This document shows positions 1 to 12,607 of a stretch of DNA of 64,000 bases, piece by piece. The DNA is taken from positions 19,460,932-19,524,931 of the forward strand of contig NC_092679.1 of NCBI RefSeq assembly GCF_964355755.1. Direction: 5' to 3'. Every line of letters starts with the position of its first letter. The stretch's first letter is position 1. This stretch comes from Antedon mediterranea (Eukaryota; Echinodermata; Crinoidea; Comatulida; Antedonidae). The notes beneath the pieces were generated by a model. It did not search any database. It was given only the letters and a program-made list of their open reading frames with translations, and had not been told where the DNA came from. The translations under genes were made by a program, and so were the position numbers.

Positions 1-743
1 ATTAGTAAATTATTGAATACAACATCAGGTTGTATCAACCAAAATTATTGTTATTAGGTTTTAGTAGCAAAGTTACATTAGTTTAGAAAGGTCAAAACAG
101 TGATATAAGACAAAAAGTCATGTATTTTGAAACCACGTGTCGCTTTAAACTTGATCTTTCCTTCTCCTTTCTTTATTTTCTTACGTTGCGTCTCAGTGTG
201 AATCAAGCTTAAGAAGAACTAACACAAAATTCATCCGCAGAAAAGATTATAACCCCTTTCAGACACACAGTCACCTCTGGCAAAACTTCTACAATCAAAA
301 ACTGTCGTTTTCTTCCCACAATTTATTTATTACTTTGTGTGATGCTTTCCTTTCCGTATATATTGAAACGAAAACGTAATGTTTTCAGTAATATAACATT
401 CCCTTTAACTACCCACTTTTATACCGCTAGCATTACTTTATTGTTACTTTACCCATTTACCTACATTTGTTTGTCTCGTCATGTCTCCGGAACTAGAACA
501 ACTTAAATTAATTTCCTAAAACTGCTTGTTTTTCTCTTATTTGCAAATATTATAAACAAAATGAAACGGTGTACTGTAATTAAGTAAATGGGAAACAATG
601 ATTATTATGTATCGACACTACAAAGATCCTTAGGGCGTACCGCTTTGATTAAAAGGTATGGTTTTGATTTATACGTCTGAATATGCGTTCTAGTTTCTAG
701 GTAATGGTGTTTAACAATACATTTAGATATGTTTTATACTTAT

Positions 744-910
744 AAGCTTTTGTTCCCACTAGGACGCGACACAAGGACGTAAGGACAACGAATGTACTTT
801 GACCAATCACGACGGGTCATCCGAACTCTCGGTTGTGATTGGTCAACTCACTTGCGTTATGCTTACATCGTTGCCTTGCGTCCAAGTGTATGCAGTGACC
901 AGGCTTTCGT
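744..910. repeat. MITE-2 copy a (palindromic MITE)
   Basis: It begins with an AAGCTT..TTCCCACTAGGACGC arm and contains a central TTGACCAATCAC / GTGATTGGTCAA inverted pair. The right arm (GCGTCCAAGTG) is decayed. Better copies of the same family are at 11203-11359 and 27774-27959. Confidence 0.75.
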
Positions 911-1359
911 GCTTTATAATTTAATGGTTTAATTTCTTCCAAACTTGTTTCTTTGAAAAGTTAGTGTTATTACTCTTGTCGTGTGTTACTAAAACATGAT
1001 AAAGAAGATATACGGTCTGTTAATATGTCATTATCGGTACGACATGACAAGCCTCCCAATGATCATTAATGTCGGTGGTTTTTCTATTTGATTGTCTTCA
1101 TTATTCTTTGAATCACCTACTTACCACGGGTGATGATGCACAAAATAGCTTCAAATAGAAAAGCAAAATAATGTATCGTATGGTTGTTGTACATTTTAGT
1201 GATTAATTTACGTTTCTTTGATTAACTATGTTTTAATAACATCAGTATCTTTAGAGAATGTTCAGAGTAGGGCAAACATCTGACAATATTGCCATAGCTT
1301 CCTAAAGGCAAAGCTACATTGCAGTTATCATCTTGTTGGCAGTTCCCGCTGTTCTTCTG

Positions 1360-1794
1360 CACTGTAAAAATAGTATTTAGATCCTAAACATATTATAGTG
1401 TGTACCCACGTTTTCCACACATTTAGCCTTGAACATGTTCAGATCTGAAATATGTTTAGGTTCTAAACACATTCTAAACATATTGTTCTACCTAACTCAA
1501 CACATCAGTGATTGATTGTTAAACATGTGGAGCAATATAATGACACGTTTAGGTTTGAAACGTGTTAAATTTTTCATGTGTGGAGCATGTGTGGAACTTT
1601 TTTTCCGCCACAGTAAAATCATAATGCACCCAACGCTAAACACGTTCCTGAACATGTTGACTGCTACACATGTGGAGAAATTGAACATAATAGTGACATG
1701 TTGGAAAACAACATGTAGCTATAAACACATTTAGGTTTTAAACGCACTAAACATGTAACTACGTTTTAAAAAGCTCCACACTGTTTTTACAGTG
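1360..1794. mobile_element. Non-autonomous DNA transposon, CACTGTAAAAA termini
   Basis: An 11-base terminal inverted repeat, CACTGTAAAAA at 1360 and TTTTTACAGTG at 1784-1794, bounds 435 bp without coding potential. The interior is dominated by repeats of the type AAACATGTT / AAACACATT in both orientations. I see no clear target duplication, so the superfamily is left open. Confidence 0.6.
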
Positions 1795-2084
1795 TGAATC
1801 CAACCCTGGCCATAAGAGCAAACTCGGTAGTATAGAGGTATGAACGACAGACTAGTGATCTCGAGGACGTGGTTTTGGGGCACATTTCCTATCCTTTTTC
1901 ATTCAACACTAAACATTCGCCTGACGCAGTAAGAAATTACAGTAGGCTATTCCCTCAGTCAGTATTATTTAGATTATACCAAATTGATGAACTAACTGTA
2001 ATACAAATTGACGTCATATGTGTTTTATGTTGTTAACCCTTTACCAACCGTATTTATTCCAGTATCCAGGACTCTTTCCCGTGC

Positions 2085-2215
2085 AACGAAAAGTAGAGTA
2101 GAACCCTTCCCTTTGGGACATCCCTATTACGGAGACTAGTGACAGGAACTAGAGGTAATATATGTTTTAACATTACGGCCAATGACACCCCTTTTCAGGG
2201 GACAACTCTAATATT
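2085..2215. repeat. Fragment of the GTAGAACC..GGGGACA repeat family
   Basis: The pattern GTAGAACCC, followed about 100 bases later by CCTTTTCAGGGGACA, recurs at 10217-10275, 11151-11202, 15463-15845, 33546-33660 and 61610-61800. It is probably a decayed DNA transposon. No transposase is visible. Confidence 0.45.
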
Positions 2216-2500
2216 TTTTTTTAAATCCATATACAAAACAAAAAAAAGAAAAAATGTCAACAATTTTATTTATTTTTTTATAAAATGACAAAATAAATGG
2301 TCCATTTCGACCAAAAACCCATTGGCTTGGCAGCCAATTTGATTTGAAGTTTTTTTTTCAGGTAAATAATTTTTTTTCTATTCAATTTTTAATCAAAGTG
2401 GATAACTATTATGTAAATTTAATATGGCATATTTTAAAAAAAATTAAAAATATTTTTTTCAGTGGGATAATACATGCACATTTAAAAACTTACAGATTAA
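2200..2500 (+). repeat. Dispersed AT-rich repeat (family E), copy 1
   Basis: It has the block AAATGACAAAATAAATGG..ACCAAAAACCCATTG followed by CAGGTAAATAATTTTT. The same order occurs at 28745-29000 on this strand and at 26283-26665 on the opposite strand. The family lacks coding sequence and is probably a MITE of 300-400 bp. Confidence 0.5.
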
Positions 2501-3283
2501 CTACAATCATCACATCTTAAGGTACTTTACAAAAAGCAATCTCCCCTACCCCTCTGTGGGTCTCAACTTTATAAATAAATAATTGTTTTAATGCGGCTGA
2601 TTGTAGTCTTTCAAACCAAACGGCTGATCTAAACAAAATTGCCTAATTAGGAACAAATAGCAAATGAATCATTTAAAAGATACATCACACAAAATGAGTC
2701 AAATTGCCGCTGGCAAATGTGTATTGCTAAATTAAAATATAGACGCTATATGTCTTCAAAGATTAAAAATGAAACAGAAATAGCCTGTGTAATTTGTCTA
2801 AATTAAGAAGACAAATTGATTGAAGAACAAAGCTTGTTTAATGATGTTATACATTTTGTAGGTATAGATGCGCTTAATAGCAATAAAACGAGCGGCTTAA
2901 CATATGCGCATGGTACACAATAAACCAATCGATGTTCTGGTAGTGATCGTTACTACTGGTTTCTAAGTGTATATAATTATTTAATTTTTTAATGCTTTTG
3001 TAATCAATAACAAAATAAAGATCTTCTTTTATAAATCAGAACAACAAAAATTAACTTCCACAAATCAAAAATAATGATAAAGAGTACACGCCTCACGTTA
3101 GTATGTTTTCACAATCTTAAACGTTAAACGTTTCCAAAAGGGTATTATATAGTTAGTTCGATCTTAGATATAGTTATTCAAGCTTTGATTGTTAGTTTGC
3201 CTGTGATGTTGGTTGCGTTGTTTTTTATATCATTAAAAACTATTATTTTCTTTCTTAAACAAAATGTGTTTTCTTTTTTTTAT

Positions 3284-3495
3284 TAAGCTTGGTTCCCACT
3301 AGGACGCAACACAAGGACGTAAGCGCAACGTAAGTTATTTGACCAATCACAAGCTATGGATTATTCGAACTGTCGCTTGTCGTTGGTTTACTGTGTTTAC
3401 GTCCTTTCGCTGCGTCTCTATCTTCATCGTCATCGTTGTAATTTCCCACAATCATTGTGTTGATTATCACGGAACTATAGTGGGAACCAAGCTTT
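3284..3495. repeat. MITE-2 copy b, with internal insertion
   Basis: Both arms are good: TAAGCTTGGTTCCCACTAGG on the left and TAGTGGGAACCAAGCTTTA on the right. About 60 extra bases precede the right arm, making this the longest copy in the window. Confidence 0.8.
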
Positions 3496-6400
3496 ATTAT
3501 TATGGTGGTGCACTCAAAGTGGTTTTTTAAATGTCTGTGCTTAACAGTCACAGAATACGTCATCTACTACGTGTTCAATGAGGTATTAAATACTACACTT
3601 AAATGATACAATCATTCAATATTCTGTAATTCTTAACCAGCAACCAAACACGCGTACACATTTCCATTAATATCTTTCTTTGAAACAATCCTATTTAGCG
3701 TAAAATTAAAAAATTATGACCATGAAGTTATGAAGTAAAATTAAAAATAGACTCTTAATCAATTCCGCATGGCACGTACTAAAATATACCTAATTATTAT
3801 TATTATCTTAGAATAGTATTTCCACTCTATGAAAATAAATCACCAAGCAAAATGAACTGACTCATAAATGGCTTTTTATATTCTATTATAAAATCATACT
3901 ATTAGGAACTAATCTAAATAAAATTGTGCTCAAAAGCATTTAAACCAAGACTAACGTGTGTACCGTATATTATTTGTAATTATTCTGTTCCCTATATTCC
4001 CTAATATACTTAAAAATGCAAGATGTAGGCCTAATTCCGAAAAATAATAAACTCCGAAAAAATGTTGATTTTCTTACGGTATCATGGCTAGTTTGTCACG
4101 ACAATAATGCCGTTTATTGTCGATAGACATGATATCATACGTTGTGTTATCTTTAATGCCATTTTTAACTGTTTTATCACTTAATACTTTTATTACATTG
4201 AGTTAACAAGACCATGACGAGTCCTCAATCATTACTTATTGGCATCATTTCTAAAGGTCAAACATCAAATTGATAAGTTCATCTTAATAATCCATGGATT
4301 TTCTACGAATTACCAACAGTGGTACTAAAATGTCATTGACCTCATAATGTTATACAATTGGATCATTGTCGTTGGCGTGTGTTTATTGTATTTATTTAAA
4401 AAATACACCAAAATGTGCTTAATCTTAAAGAGGAGTTCATTTAACAGAATTCCATCGATCATCAACTCTCAACCAACTTAATGGTCGACGGACTTACAGC
4501 TACTGTCAATAAAAACATGAACTTAAACGCTCATATATCATCAATGATTTATCGCTATGTTGCATATTTAAATTTATAGCTATGTTGTATAAGCATATTT
4601 AAATTAATTCAAGTAGAATGCGGGTACCGTAACAGGTCAAGTATCGGGGATTAAAAAATGGCTTTAAAACAATATAGCGCCGCATACGAATTATGACGAT
4701 CCAAAGTAAACGTTGATGGCGCTTTAGAAATCACGCCTATTACACAAACCTCAGCAAAGGATTGATAACTTTCTTAAGTTGCAACCCTCTCATAGTTACT
4801 TTCCTGATTTGATTTTATTTGATGTATCTCCACGGGTCATATGACATTATATTGTCTTCAGTATCATAGGAAAATCCCTTAATACCCTGTCACACGTGAT
4901 GCCTGTATTATGTTAAGTCTAAAATTAGGAAATAAGAAGGCACCTAGGTTAGTCTTATGGCTCATGACACAGGCTGTATATTTTATGCTTTGTGACATTG
5001 TATTAAAGAATTTGCCCATAATGTGCAGTCAAATATAATGAATTGATTTGTTAGGAAAACTGATTTAAACGGGAGGAATTCGAGTTGTAAGTAAACACTG
5101 TAACTCGGTTAATTTCTTATTTAACTTGTTTTAAATATTGTAACTATGTTAACATGTTTATATTAACCTGTCTTAAAGGATTAAAATTACAACATTTTTC
5201 ATACGAATGTTATTTTTCACTAGTACATATTTGAAAGCAGTGTTCAGGCCTTATCATGTTTGTCTCTCCTCTTGGCCTTACATTCTCCACACTATACACA
5301 CTCTCGTACAATGAGAACGAACCAATGTTATATCAATACCACTTTCACAGCTAAACTCCAGAGTGTGTACACACCGGGGCCGCACATACAAACAATTGTT
5401 TTCCTCCTGATACATGTTCTTATTTTCATTACAACAGACAATGTAGCCTATGTAGCCATATGTTTTAATCTTATGTTATTTGTGCGCGCGTATGAAAATT
5501 TAAAACAAACATGTTTACATTTTTACTCTTTACATTGACAAATAACTTTATAAATAGCCATTTCATGAGTAAGTTTCTGTCAATAAGAATTTAATTACAG
5601 CGACTAATTGTTATCTATACAAAGGAATGGTAAAAATAACCAATCGCGTTAAATTTAATTATATTGGAAAATAATCATATTTGGACGGGGAATAGTTTAC
5701 GAGATGCCTTAGCTTGTTTTGAAAGTGACGTAGGTTTGGAGCGTGGTCTATTTTGCATTACGTCCGTTTGGCTGATACTTGTTTGGTTCTTAATGAAATC
5801 AAATGTGTTTTTCGTGTATTGCTAGTACGAGAGTAATTGACTTGTAATGGTAAAACGAGAACAGCTAACGTAAATACTCGTTTACCGCTTGGCGATGTGA
5901 CGTACATAATTTTGACCCGCAAGCATGAAGAAAAATCACCAATCAGCAAGAATTAAAGAGTTTTATGTTGATATAACCATAGAGGAATATACCTCCATTA
6001 TATAATATAAACTATAATAAGATGATTGCGGCCGCGCGTCAGTATAATAAAATTGATAAAATCAGCGCGTACTCGATAACATCTTTACGCGTTTGTTGGC
6101 GTACAAAAAGCGACATCCGGCGCATTATTCTCGTATAGAAAGCCACCGACCCACGTAGGCATAACGCTGTTCAAATATGAGTGACTGTTAATTCGCAACG
6201 TGTATGTGTTTTTTGAGTCATAAAATACGGTACAGGAAGCTGTTTGAACGACAGGTTAATCATCGTAGTATGTACGATGCGAGAGTGGGTCGACGACGCG
6301 CCTGGCTGCGTGTAAATATTCACAACACTCATGCAATATTCATAGGAAAGTTATACGAGTATCTATTTATGTTCCTAAAAAAACATCAAAACAATTTCGA

Positions 6401-8847
6401 GTAATTAAGTAATACCGATGTGAATTTTAAATTTACTTTGAACTAGCGTGTGTGACATTTAAGAAGTTACCATTTCACAACAAATGGCGCCTGGCAGGCC
6501 GGCTCATTCTAACGCTTAGATGCATATTTTAGAAATAACAGAAATAAAACCGCCAACGTTTAAGTCAAAAAGCACAGTAAGTTATCCAGTGATGAATTCA
6601 AATTTCAAGTCGATGGAAATAGTGTTACAGATTTATAACTTCCTAAATAGTAAGCTAGCAGTTTGTCAATTGCACGACAAGAATGTTTAATAGTCAATTA
6701 CTTAGCCAGGAGTATTTAAGAGAAGAAGAAAAGCTTCTTAAACTTAGACAAGCTCATCAAAGTTGTTTGTGATGTCTCGTCTTTGTAAATATATGTGTCT
6801 AATAACAACTCTAAACAATTAAAATCACAATTATTGTTGTTATACATTATGTCTGACGGTATAACATTGTAGTTATGCGTATTTATTTTAAACGATTTCT
6901 TTAAATAGAGAGAAGATAATTCTGCAGATTTTCAAATAGAATTCGCTGTGAATGAGCACACATAAACACATTCCACCTCAAGCCCGTAGCCAGGGGGAAT
7001 TGGAAAGAACCCCCCTTTCAAACTAGAAAGAAAGAAGTCTAGAAGTGAAATTTCTAGTAAATGGCTTAAAACTCATGACCATTTTGCCTAATCTTACGTA
7101 GCCAGCAGGCAAATTATTTTCAAATTATCATTCATATACTTAGTAGGTCTAAATATACGATCTTTTCTAAAGTTAATTCTTCTACTTTCTTCTACTTATA
7201 CTACAAAATGTTTATATCTTTAAATTTTCGAAGGAATGTCTAAATAGATATTGTTGTTTGACTTCATTTCTCAGTTCCAATTATGCTGAACGGTGCACAG
7301 TAGTAAGATGTAGTAGTCTCCTTATATTTTGTGCTCGTGGCGCCCCATACCTTACGGCATCAAGGAGGAATTGCACGATATTACTTTTTCAATCTTTGTT
7401 ATTTTGTTACTTTTATCTTTTGTTCTGGGTCCCAGTAAGACGAATATCTACTTCTATCTGATGATAATAACACTCTTTTCTTTTTTTCTTTGCATTTTCA
7501 TAATTTTGTCATAATTCATGCCATTATCCAGGCTAAATAAATGTTATTGTAATAAATGTTATTGAAGTTATTTAGTGGAATGCACTTTTGGAAAATCATT
7601 GCAAATGGAGGATGCACGATGATTTTTTTAAGTGTCATTTATGATGTTACAAACATATTTGTGATCTGTGCGTCACATTTAAATGTGTTATTTCCCCTCG
7701 TTTTCTTTACTAACTTAATAACCCCAAGATTGATAAGCTTACATCAACCCCGTCGTGTCACTTTTTATCCACTCAAAAAACCTACTGCATTGTAAAAACA
7801 AAATAAATCAAGACAAAATCCGATAACACGACATTCTGTAAGTGCGTTATATTTTTAAAATAACAAACATAAATTTAAAACGTAACGTGTAATATAACTG
7901 ATGAATTAATTTGATCTTGTATAGACAATGAATATACATCATTTTGGTATAGTTATTTAATATTAAACTATTTTAATCAAGATATTAATTTGTTTAGGCC
8001 TAATAAATTAGCGAATAAATAAAGACATATTGTGTATTGTGAGTTCCCTAAAACATGTACATTACACTAAAGTAGATAGGACGTAGATAAACATCATCGT
8101 ATCTTGTGTATTAATAATTACATAGCCTAGCCCTATCAATCCTCAGAATGGAAATCAGTATGTGACGATAGTAGTGTATCAATCATATATTTATACGTCA
8201 GTTTACTAGTTTCAATAAATCATGATTCTCTCCGTTAAAACGTCTGCACACGTTTTAGCGCTCATAATTGTTTAGAATTTGTGTGACATTTAACCGTGTG
8301 TGTCATATTATCTTTGGAGTTATCCGTCAGAAATATCCTTATATTTAACATGTTAAAGATTTTTGTAATCATCGTTCCGGAACGCACGCGTCCAGGTCAA
8401 AGTTTATACTGATGACGTAATACGAGTTGCGTTGTGTGATCATTAAGAGAGCGTGTGAATGGATATTGTTAAATTTTCCATTTCTATGGCATCAGTGGTA
8501 ACTACAGAAATGATGAATGCATACTTCGGCTAGTAACTTTAAAGGTGTGTTTCCACTGACGGGATACTGGTGTGCGTGTATGAAGATGCATGGGGTGTCT
8601 GCTGTATTAGGTCTAAGTCACACTGGAATGTTAAGACGGATCCATATCAATCCCAAATCGAAATATAAAAATATGCATTGATATTTAAACAGTTTCTTCA
8701 ACAATTATGATGACGTATAAAGATCGCGTGTTTGTGTACATCAGCTGGCATGACGTCATACTGTTCAAAAAATTCAAAATGTTGAACGAAATATACAGAT
8801 ATGTAATAGTGATGGGCTTAGTCTAACATTATTAGGTATTCGTCTCT

Positions 8848-11800
8848 TCAGTCACTGACGTCACACAGCGAACATTCACATGTTTTAGCTGATCGAAACG
8901 TATCCCTGTAAACCTGATTGTCAACGCATTGTAGTACAATATTTACCTGTAAAATAAAATACTTTATTTTAAAGAGTTTCTAAATTTTCCCACATGCTTA
9001 CACACAACATTAGTTAATATTAATTTAGCTTTAAGTTAATGATGATTTCATAGTCTGATATATTCTGATAGTTCAATCAATTATTTTACTTATTTTCTAC
9101 TCAAACTCATTTTATTTAAATTAAATCAATAAACCAAACGTGTTTTTAACCAATGCACTTCAATGTTAGAGAGGCGATAATAACAGATTTTTAAAACCAC
9201 CCAAGAGTTTTAAGTTCACTGTTATTGATTTAGCAAACAAATGTACACTTACAGTATTATATTTTTCCCGATGTGATCATCATTTATAAAACTGTCAAAT
9301 ACGCTAGGACGCACATTAAGCTGGGCTTTCCACTTGGACGCAACGCAAGGATGTAATTACGATTCGACGGATCATTTAAAGTAAAGCTCTGTCTACACTA
9401 TCAAAGTTTATGTGATGGGCCCATAATTATATGGACATGATGATCATATCACTACCATATTTAAGCATATCACTACCAAATTTGGGTATATCACACTTTT
9501 TTTTGTTAAACTCCTTTTGGAAGTGCAGACAGAGATTTACGCTTGTGTTTGGTCAACTCACTTGAGTTGTACCACGTGGTTGCATTGCGTCCAAGTGGGA
9601 GCCGAAGCTTTAGTGGGAGGCAGCGTATAGACTCCCGAGCAACGCAATTTGATTCAGATGAAATTTCGCTCCCTTATTACTTATTGTGTGACGAAAAATG
9701 TGATGTGCCCATATATGGACATGATGATGTCATAACACTACCATTTTTTTGGACACATCACCACCATATTTAGGCACATCACACATTTCTGTTAAACTAG
9801 TTTGATAGTGTAGACAGAGCTTTAGGATGTGAATATAGTGGGAAAATAAGTTCAGGAGATTTCTCCGTTACAGGCAGTTTTCGAATCTACAGCTCACTAA
9901 TGTCTTTCGACACTAGTAAGCGCTTTCTAAATCCCGAGTTATTATCATAATGTGCTGAACTTACATCATGTGTTTGACCGATTGTACAACATGACCCATA
10001 AGATGAGAAAACCTGAAGGCCACCACTCCGCTGTAACGTATCTTGTGATGATAAGAATGAATAAGACATACAGTATCCTCTACATGCATTCATTTGGACG
10101 TATTCAACATGGCAACCCGGTATTCGAACTTCTTTTGTATAGCCTGCAGAAAGAAAAAAGAAATATAAAAAGAAAAATAGATTTTAATTGACGAAACAAG
10201 CGCAATGCGCAATGCAATAGAACCTCTATACAATGGACACCTTCGGGACCCAGCCATTAATGGTAGGGGTTGACTTCAGCCGATTATCGGTACTGTGTCT
10301 ATTTCCGAAGTATCATGGAATATTTGGTAATACAACATCACATGTGTTTCACATGTATCTAATATTAACCCACCCTTAACCTTACATGATACAGGCACCA
10401 TGTGATATAAATGAGATGCTGTATTACCAAATATTTCTATGATACTTCGGAAATAGAGTTATGTGGGAGATACATTACTGGGTATTGACAGTGTTAAACG
10501 CATATTATTTCCCTTCGTTGTTTAGTGGGCCCGTGAGTAGAGGTGGCCCCTGATTTGAGGTTCCCCCTTAGAGCTATTGGCATCGATTCCCACTTTGGTA
10601 CAACGCGGCAGCTCGTTCAGGTAATGATCCATCACGTTCAGATTGGTCAAATTACTTGCGGTGCGCTTGCGTACAAGTGTGAACCAATTTTAAAGGAGGG
10701 ATTCTGCTGTATTTCAGTTGTCCATTATCGTTCCCACCAGTTACTTTGGTTTTGTCGTTGGTCGAGTGGATGGCGAACAATGTAGATCACTACGAACACA
10801 TTTAAATATCCACGATGTAACGAAAATTGTTGACATTGTTATATTAGTCATAATAAAACATGATCATTAAGAATCTAAAGTAAATTTGCCGAACGATCAT
10901 TAATAATAAACCTTCTGCACGATGAGTTATCATCAGGTAGTTATAAAGTTCAATGTTGAGAATGCACAGCAATTAGGTCTTCTGTTGTAGGCTATACACA
11001 ACCAAGCGAAATTTGCCCTTGTTCGTTGTAAAAAGAGGATTATTGCGAACTGCTGATAAATTATTATAATGATGACGTTTAATCGAAAAGATGATGGTAA
11101 TACTTATGAGTACAATAATTTTTATTTATTTCATTACATTTATTTACATACAGTAGAACCGCTATTAAGAGGACACCTTCGAGACCCAATAAAATGTCCC
11201 TGAAGCTTGGTTCCCACTAGAACGCAAGGACGTAAACGCAACGCAAGCGTTTTGACCAATGACAAGCGACAGTTCGAGTAATCCATCGCTTGTGATTGGT
11301 CAATTTACTTACGTTGCGTTACGTCCTTGTATTGCGTCTCTAGTGGGAACCAAGCATTAGGGGTTTCCCTGCGTAGGGGGTTGGCCAAAGTACTCGGTGC
11401 TACGATCCTGAATGATAAGTATACGAGAATGGGAGATCAAAATGAAGGCAAATGTCCCAATGTTAGGCGAGCCCAAATAGTGATAAAATACAATTGTGCT
11501 TATACAATAGTAATTTAAAATGTTGATTATCATATTCCAAAGTAGAATAGTTTCCAATTCCTTCGATTATATCAAAAGCTTGTTTGTTCAAGCACTATTT
11601 CCATATACATTATAGGCTATAATCATGTTTGCTAGGCCTACGATTCCGTATTTGTAAGGTATTACATTTTATCTTACAATATGTTTGTTAACGTAAAATA
11701 ATTTATTCACATATTATTCGAGAGATAAAATGTTTGTCCTAAAGAGTTACGATAATTCTGAGCCAATTTGACAATACTTCTACAAGATGACATCAAACGA

Positions 11801-12001
11801 ACATTATCGCCACTTGTTCTCAATATTGCTAATGGAAATACAAGTATGTCGACTATACTCGTGACGTCACTTTGACCGTTACATCTAAGAATATTTGAAT
11901 CACTTACCGACCACGTGGCAACCTGGTTGCTCCCAGTAGTTGTCTCCATTGGCTAGCATTATGGCGGTGATTAGAACCAGTGATTTCAATAGTAAACACA
12001 T
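8848..12001 (-). CDS. GPA2: Glycoprotein hormone alpha-2 subunit (thyrostimulin alpha), 3 exons
   Basis: This encodes a secreted cystine-knot hormone subunit. In the family it pairs with GPB5 and signals through a leucine-rich-repeat glycoprotein-hormone receptor. Minus-strand coding exons are 12001-11908, 10143-9965 and 8946-8848. All splice sites are GT-AG, with phase 1 and phase 0 introns. The 372 nt give 123 residues plus TGA. Residues 1-19 form a hydrophobic signal peptide (MCLLLKSLVLITAIML). The mature part has exactly ten cysteines at 29, 42, 52, 56, 83, 84, 98, 114, 116 and 119. They include the family motifs NACRGYC (50-56), SCC (82-84) and CECSLC (114-119). The knot order fits GPA2 rather than vertebrate pituitary alpha or bursicon. 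No N-x-S/T sequon exists, which is unusual because characterised members are N-glycosylated. The ATG at 12001 is chosen because it opens the signal peptide; 5' UTR and promoter are not resolved. GPB5, a frequent neighbour in other invertebrates, was not found here. Confidence 0.93.
9317..9613. repeat. MITE-2 copy c, interrupted by a MITE-1
   Basis: The left arm (TAAGCTGGGCTTTCCACTTGGACGC, 9317-9345) and right arm (GCGTCCAAGTGGGAGCCGAAGCTTTA, ending near 9613) belong to one MITE-2. A MITE-1 occupies 9382-9539 between them. MITE-1 is therefore the younger insertion at this site. Confidence 0.7.
9382..9539 (+). repeat. MITE-1 copy 1 (palindromic MITE)
   Basis: Terminal inverted repeats TAAAGCTCTGTCTACACTATCAAA.. 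and ..GCAGACAGAGATTTA enclose the characteristic ATATGGACATGATGATC..ATCACTACCATATTT core. The whole copy could fold into one long hairpin. There is no coding capacity. Confidence 0.85.
9684..9824 (+). repeat. MITE-1 copy 2, left end truncated
   Basis: The core GTGATGTGCCCATATATGG and the right terminus TTTGATAGTGTAGACAGAGCTTTA are intact. The left terminal repeat is missing. Confidence 0.85.
10298..10458. repeat. Palindromic MITE, single copy in the window
   Basis: The arms TCTATTTCCGAAGTATCATG and ATGATACTTCGGAAATAGA are near-perfect complements. Pairing continues inward through AATATTTGGTAATACA / TGTATTACCAAATATT and CATCACATG / CATGTGAT. It is a self-complementary insertion of about 160 bp with no coding sequence. 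Confidence 0.7.
10570..10695. repeat. Decayed MITE-2 relative (copy d)
   Basis: TTCCCACTTTGGTACAACGC on the left and GATTGGTCAAATTACTTGCG..CAAGTGTGAACCAAT on the right follow the MITE-2 order, with many substitutions. Confidence 0.5.
11203..11359. repeat. MITE-2 copy e, near-intact
   Basis: AAGCTTGGTTCCCACTAGAACGC at the left pairs with GCGTCTCTAGTGGGAACCAAGC at the right. Inner blocks ACGCAAGCGTTTTGACCAATGACAAG and CGCTTGTGATTGGTCAA also pair. It lies immediately beside a fragment of the GTAGAACC family. Confidence 0.85.
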
Positions 12002-12154
12002 CTTTTGATTAACCGTTATTGTCAACGAAGACAACCTAAATAAGAAGAGTTATTATTACTTTAGTGAATTGGTAAATATTTATTCCGGATTCGCAATTTG
12101 CAAAAATGAATGAATGTAAGTGGATGGTCACGCTAAGATGATTTATAAATGCGA

Positions 12155-12607
12155 CCAGTGGCGGATCCATGATTTTGAAATATGGAGGAGGCGGAGGGCT
12201 TAAAGTGATAACATTGTGAACGGAACCTAATGAGATAGTTATAGATGGGGGCGTTCCGGCTGGCGATATTTCTTTTCGTACATAAGTTGGGGACCCCTCA
12301 TGAAACGTCACAAAATAAACATATTCATTAGTCATTTCCATAAGAAGGTGTAAGAATTACAACTACAATTCGCTAATGCAAACGCTTTCTGTCGAGCCGT
12401 CTGTGTAGTTGAGTGGATTAGACTATGGACTTTACATGTCGATGTATTGGGTTCGAATCTCATGAGCAACTTCTTTTTACTTTATAGTGAGATACAGATT
12501 ATTGTAGGTTTAGTTATATTTAGGAAGTAGTTCGGCTATTTTTCACATAAGTGGTCCCCAACTTATGTACGATAAATAAAATCACCGGGCCTAGATCCGC
12601 CTATGAC
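12155..12607. mobile_element. Non-autonomous transposon with CAGTGGCGGATCCA termini
   Basis: The left end reads CCAGTGGCGGATCCATG. The right end reads GGGCCTAGATCCGCCTATG, whose complement CATAGGCGGATCTAGGCCC resembles the left. A second inner pair, ACATAAGTTGGGGACCCC (about 12284) and GTGGTCCCCAACTTATGTAC (about 12550), supports a palindromic element. A tRNA-like segment lies inside it. A related end is at 47068-47090. Confidence 0.5.
12399..12470 (+). repeat. tRNA-like (SINE head) segment
   Basis: It has an A-box-like TGTAGTTGAGTGGATTAGAC and, about 40 bases later, a B-box GGTTCGAATCT. These are the two internal pol III promoter blocks of a tRNA. The acceptor stem is not complementary, so this is a SINE remnant rather than a functional tRNA gene. 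Confidence 0.45.

Larger units (their letters stand above)
1..8847. other. Region downstream of GPA2, no gene recognised
   Basis: This is AT-rich DNA between the window edge and the 3' end of GPA2. Apart from the repeats listed separately (744-910, 1360-1794, 2085-2215, 2200-2500, 3284-3495), I recognise nothing. Short open frames here show no family resemblance, no codon pattern and no plausible splice partners. The stretch 3500-8847 is the longest without a recognised element. Confidence 0.6.
8947..9964 (-). other. GPA2 intron 2 with nested MITEs
   Basis: This is a phase 0 intron whose donor (GTAAGT) reads down from 9964; the acceptor (TTTTACAG) ends at 8947. It holds a MITE-2 copy split by a MITE-1 copy, plus a second MITE-1. 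The rest is AT-rich without recognised features. Confidence 0.85.
10144..11907 (-). other. GPA2 intron 1
   Basis: A phase 1 intron of 1764 bases with donor GTAAGTG and acceptor TTTCTGCAG. It contains two palindromic elements (10298-10458, 11203-11359), a decayed MITE-2 relative (10570-10695) and two fragments of the GTAGAACC family (10217-10275, 11151-11202). Nothing else is recognised. Confidence 0.85.

Noticed and set aside
5260-6404. Small open frames of 60-90 codons as genes
   Set aside because: No signal, domain, splice partner or conservation argument; expected by chance in this length of DNA.
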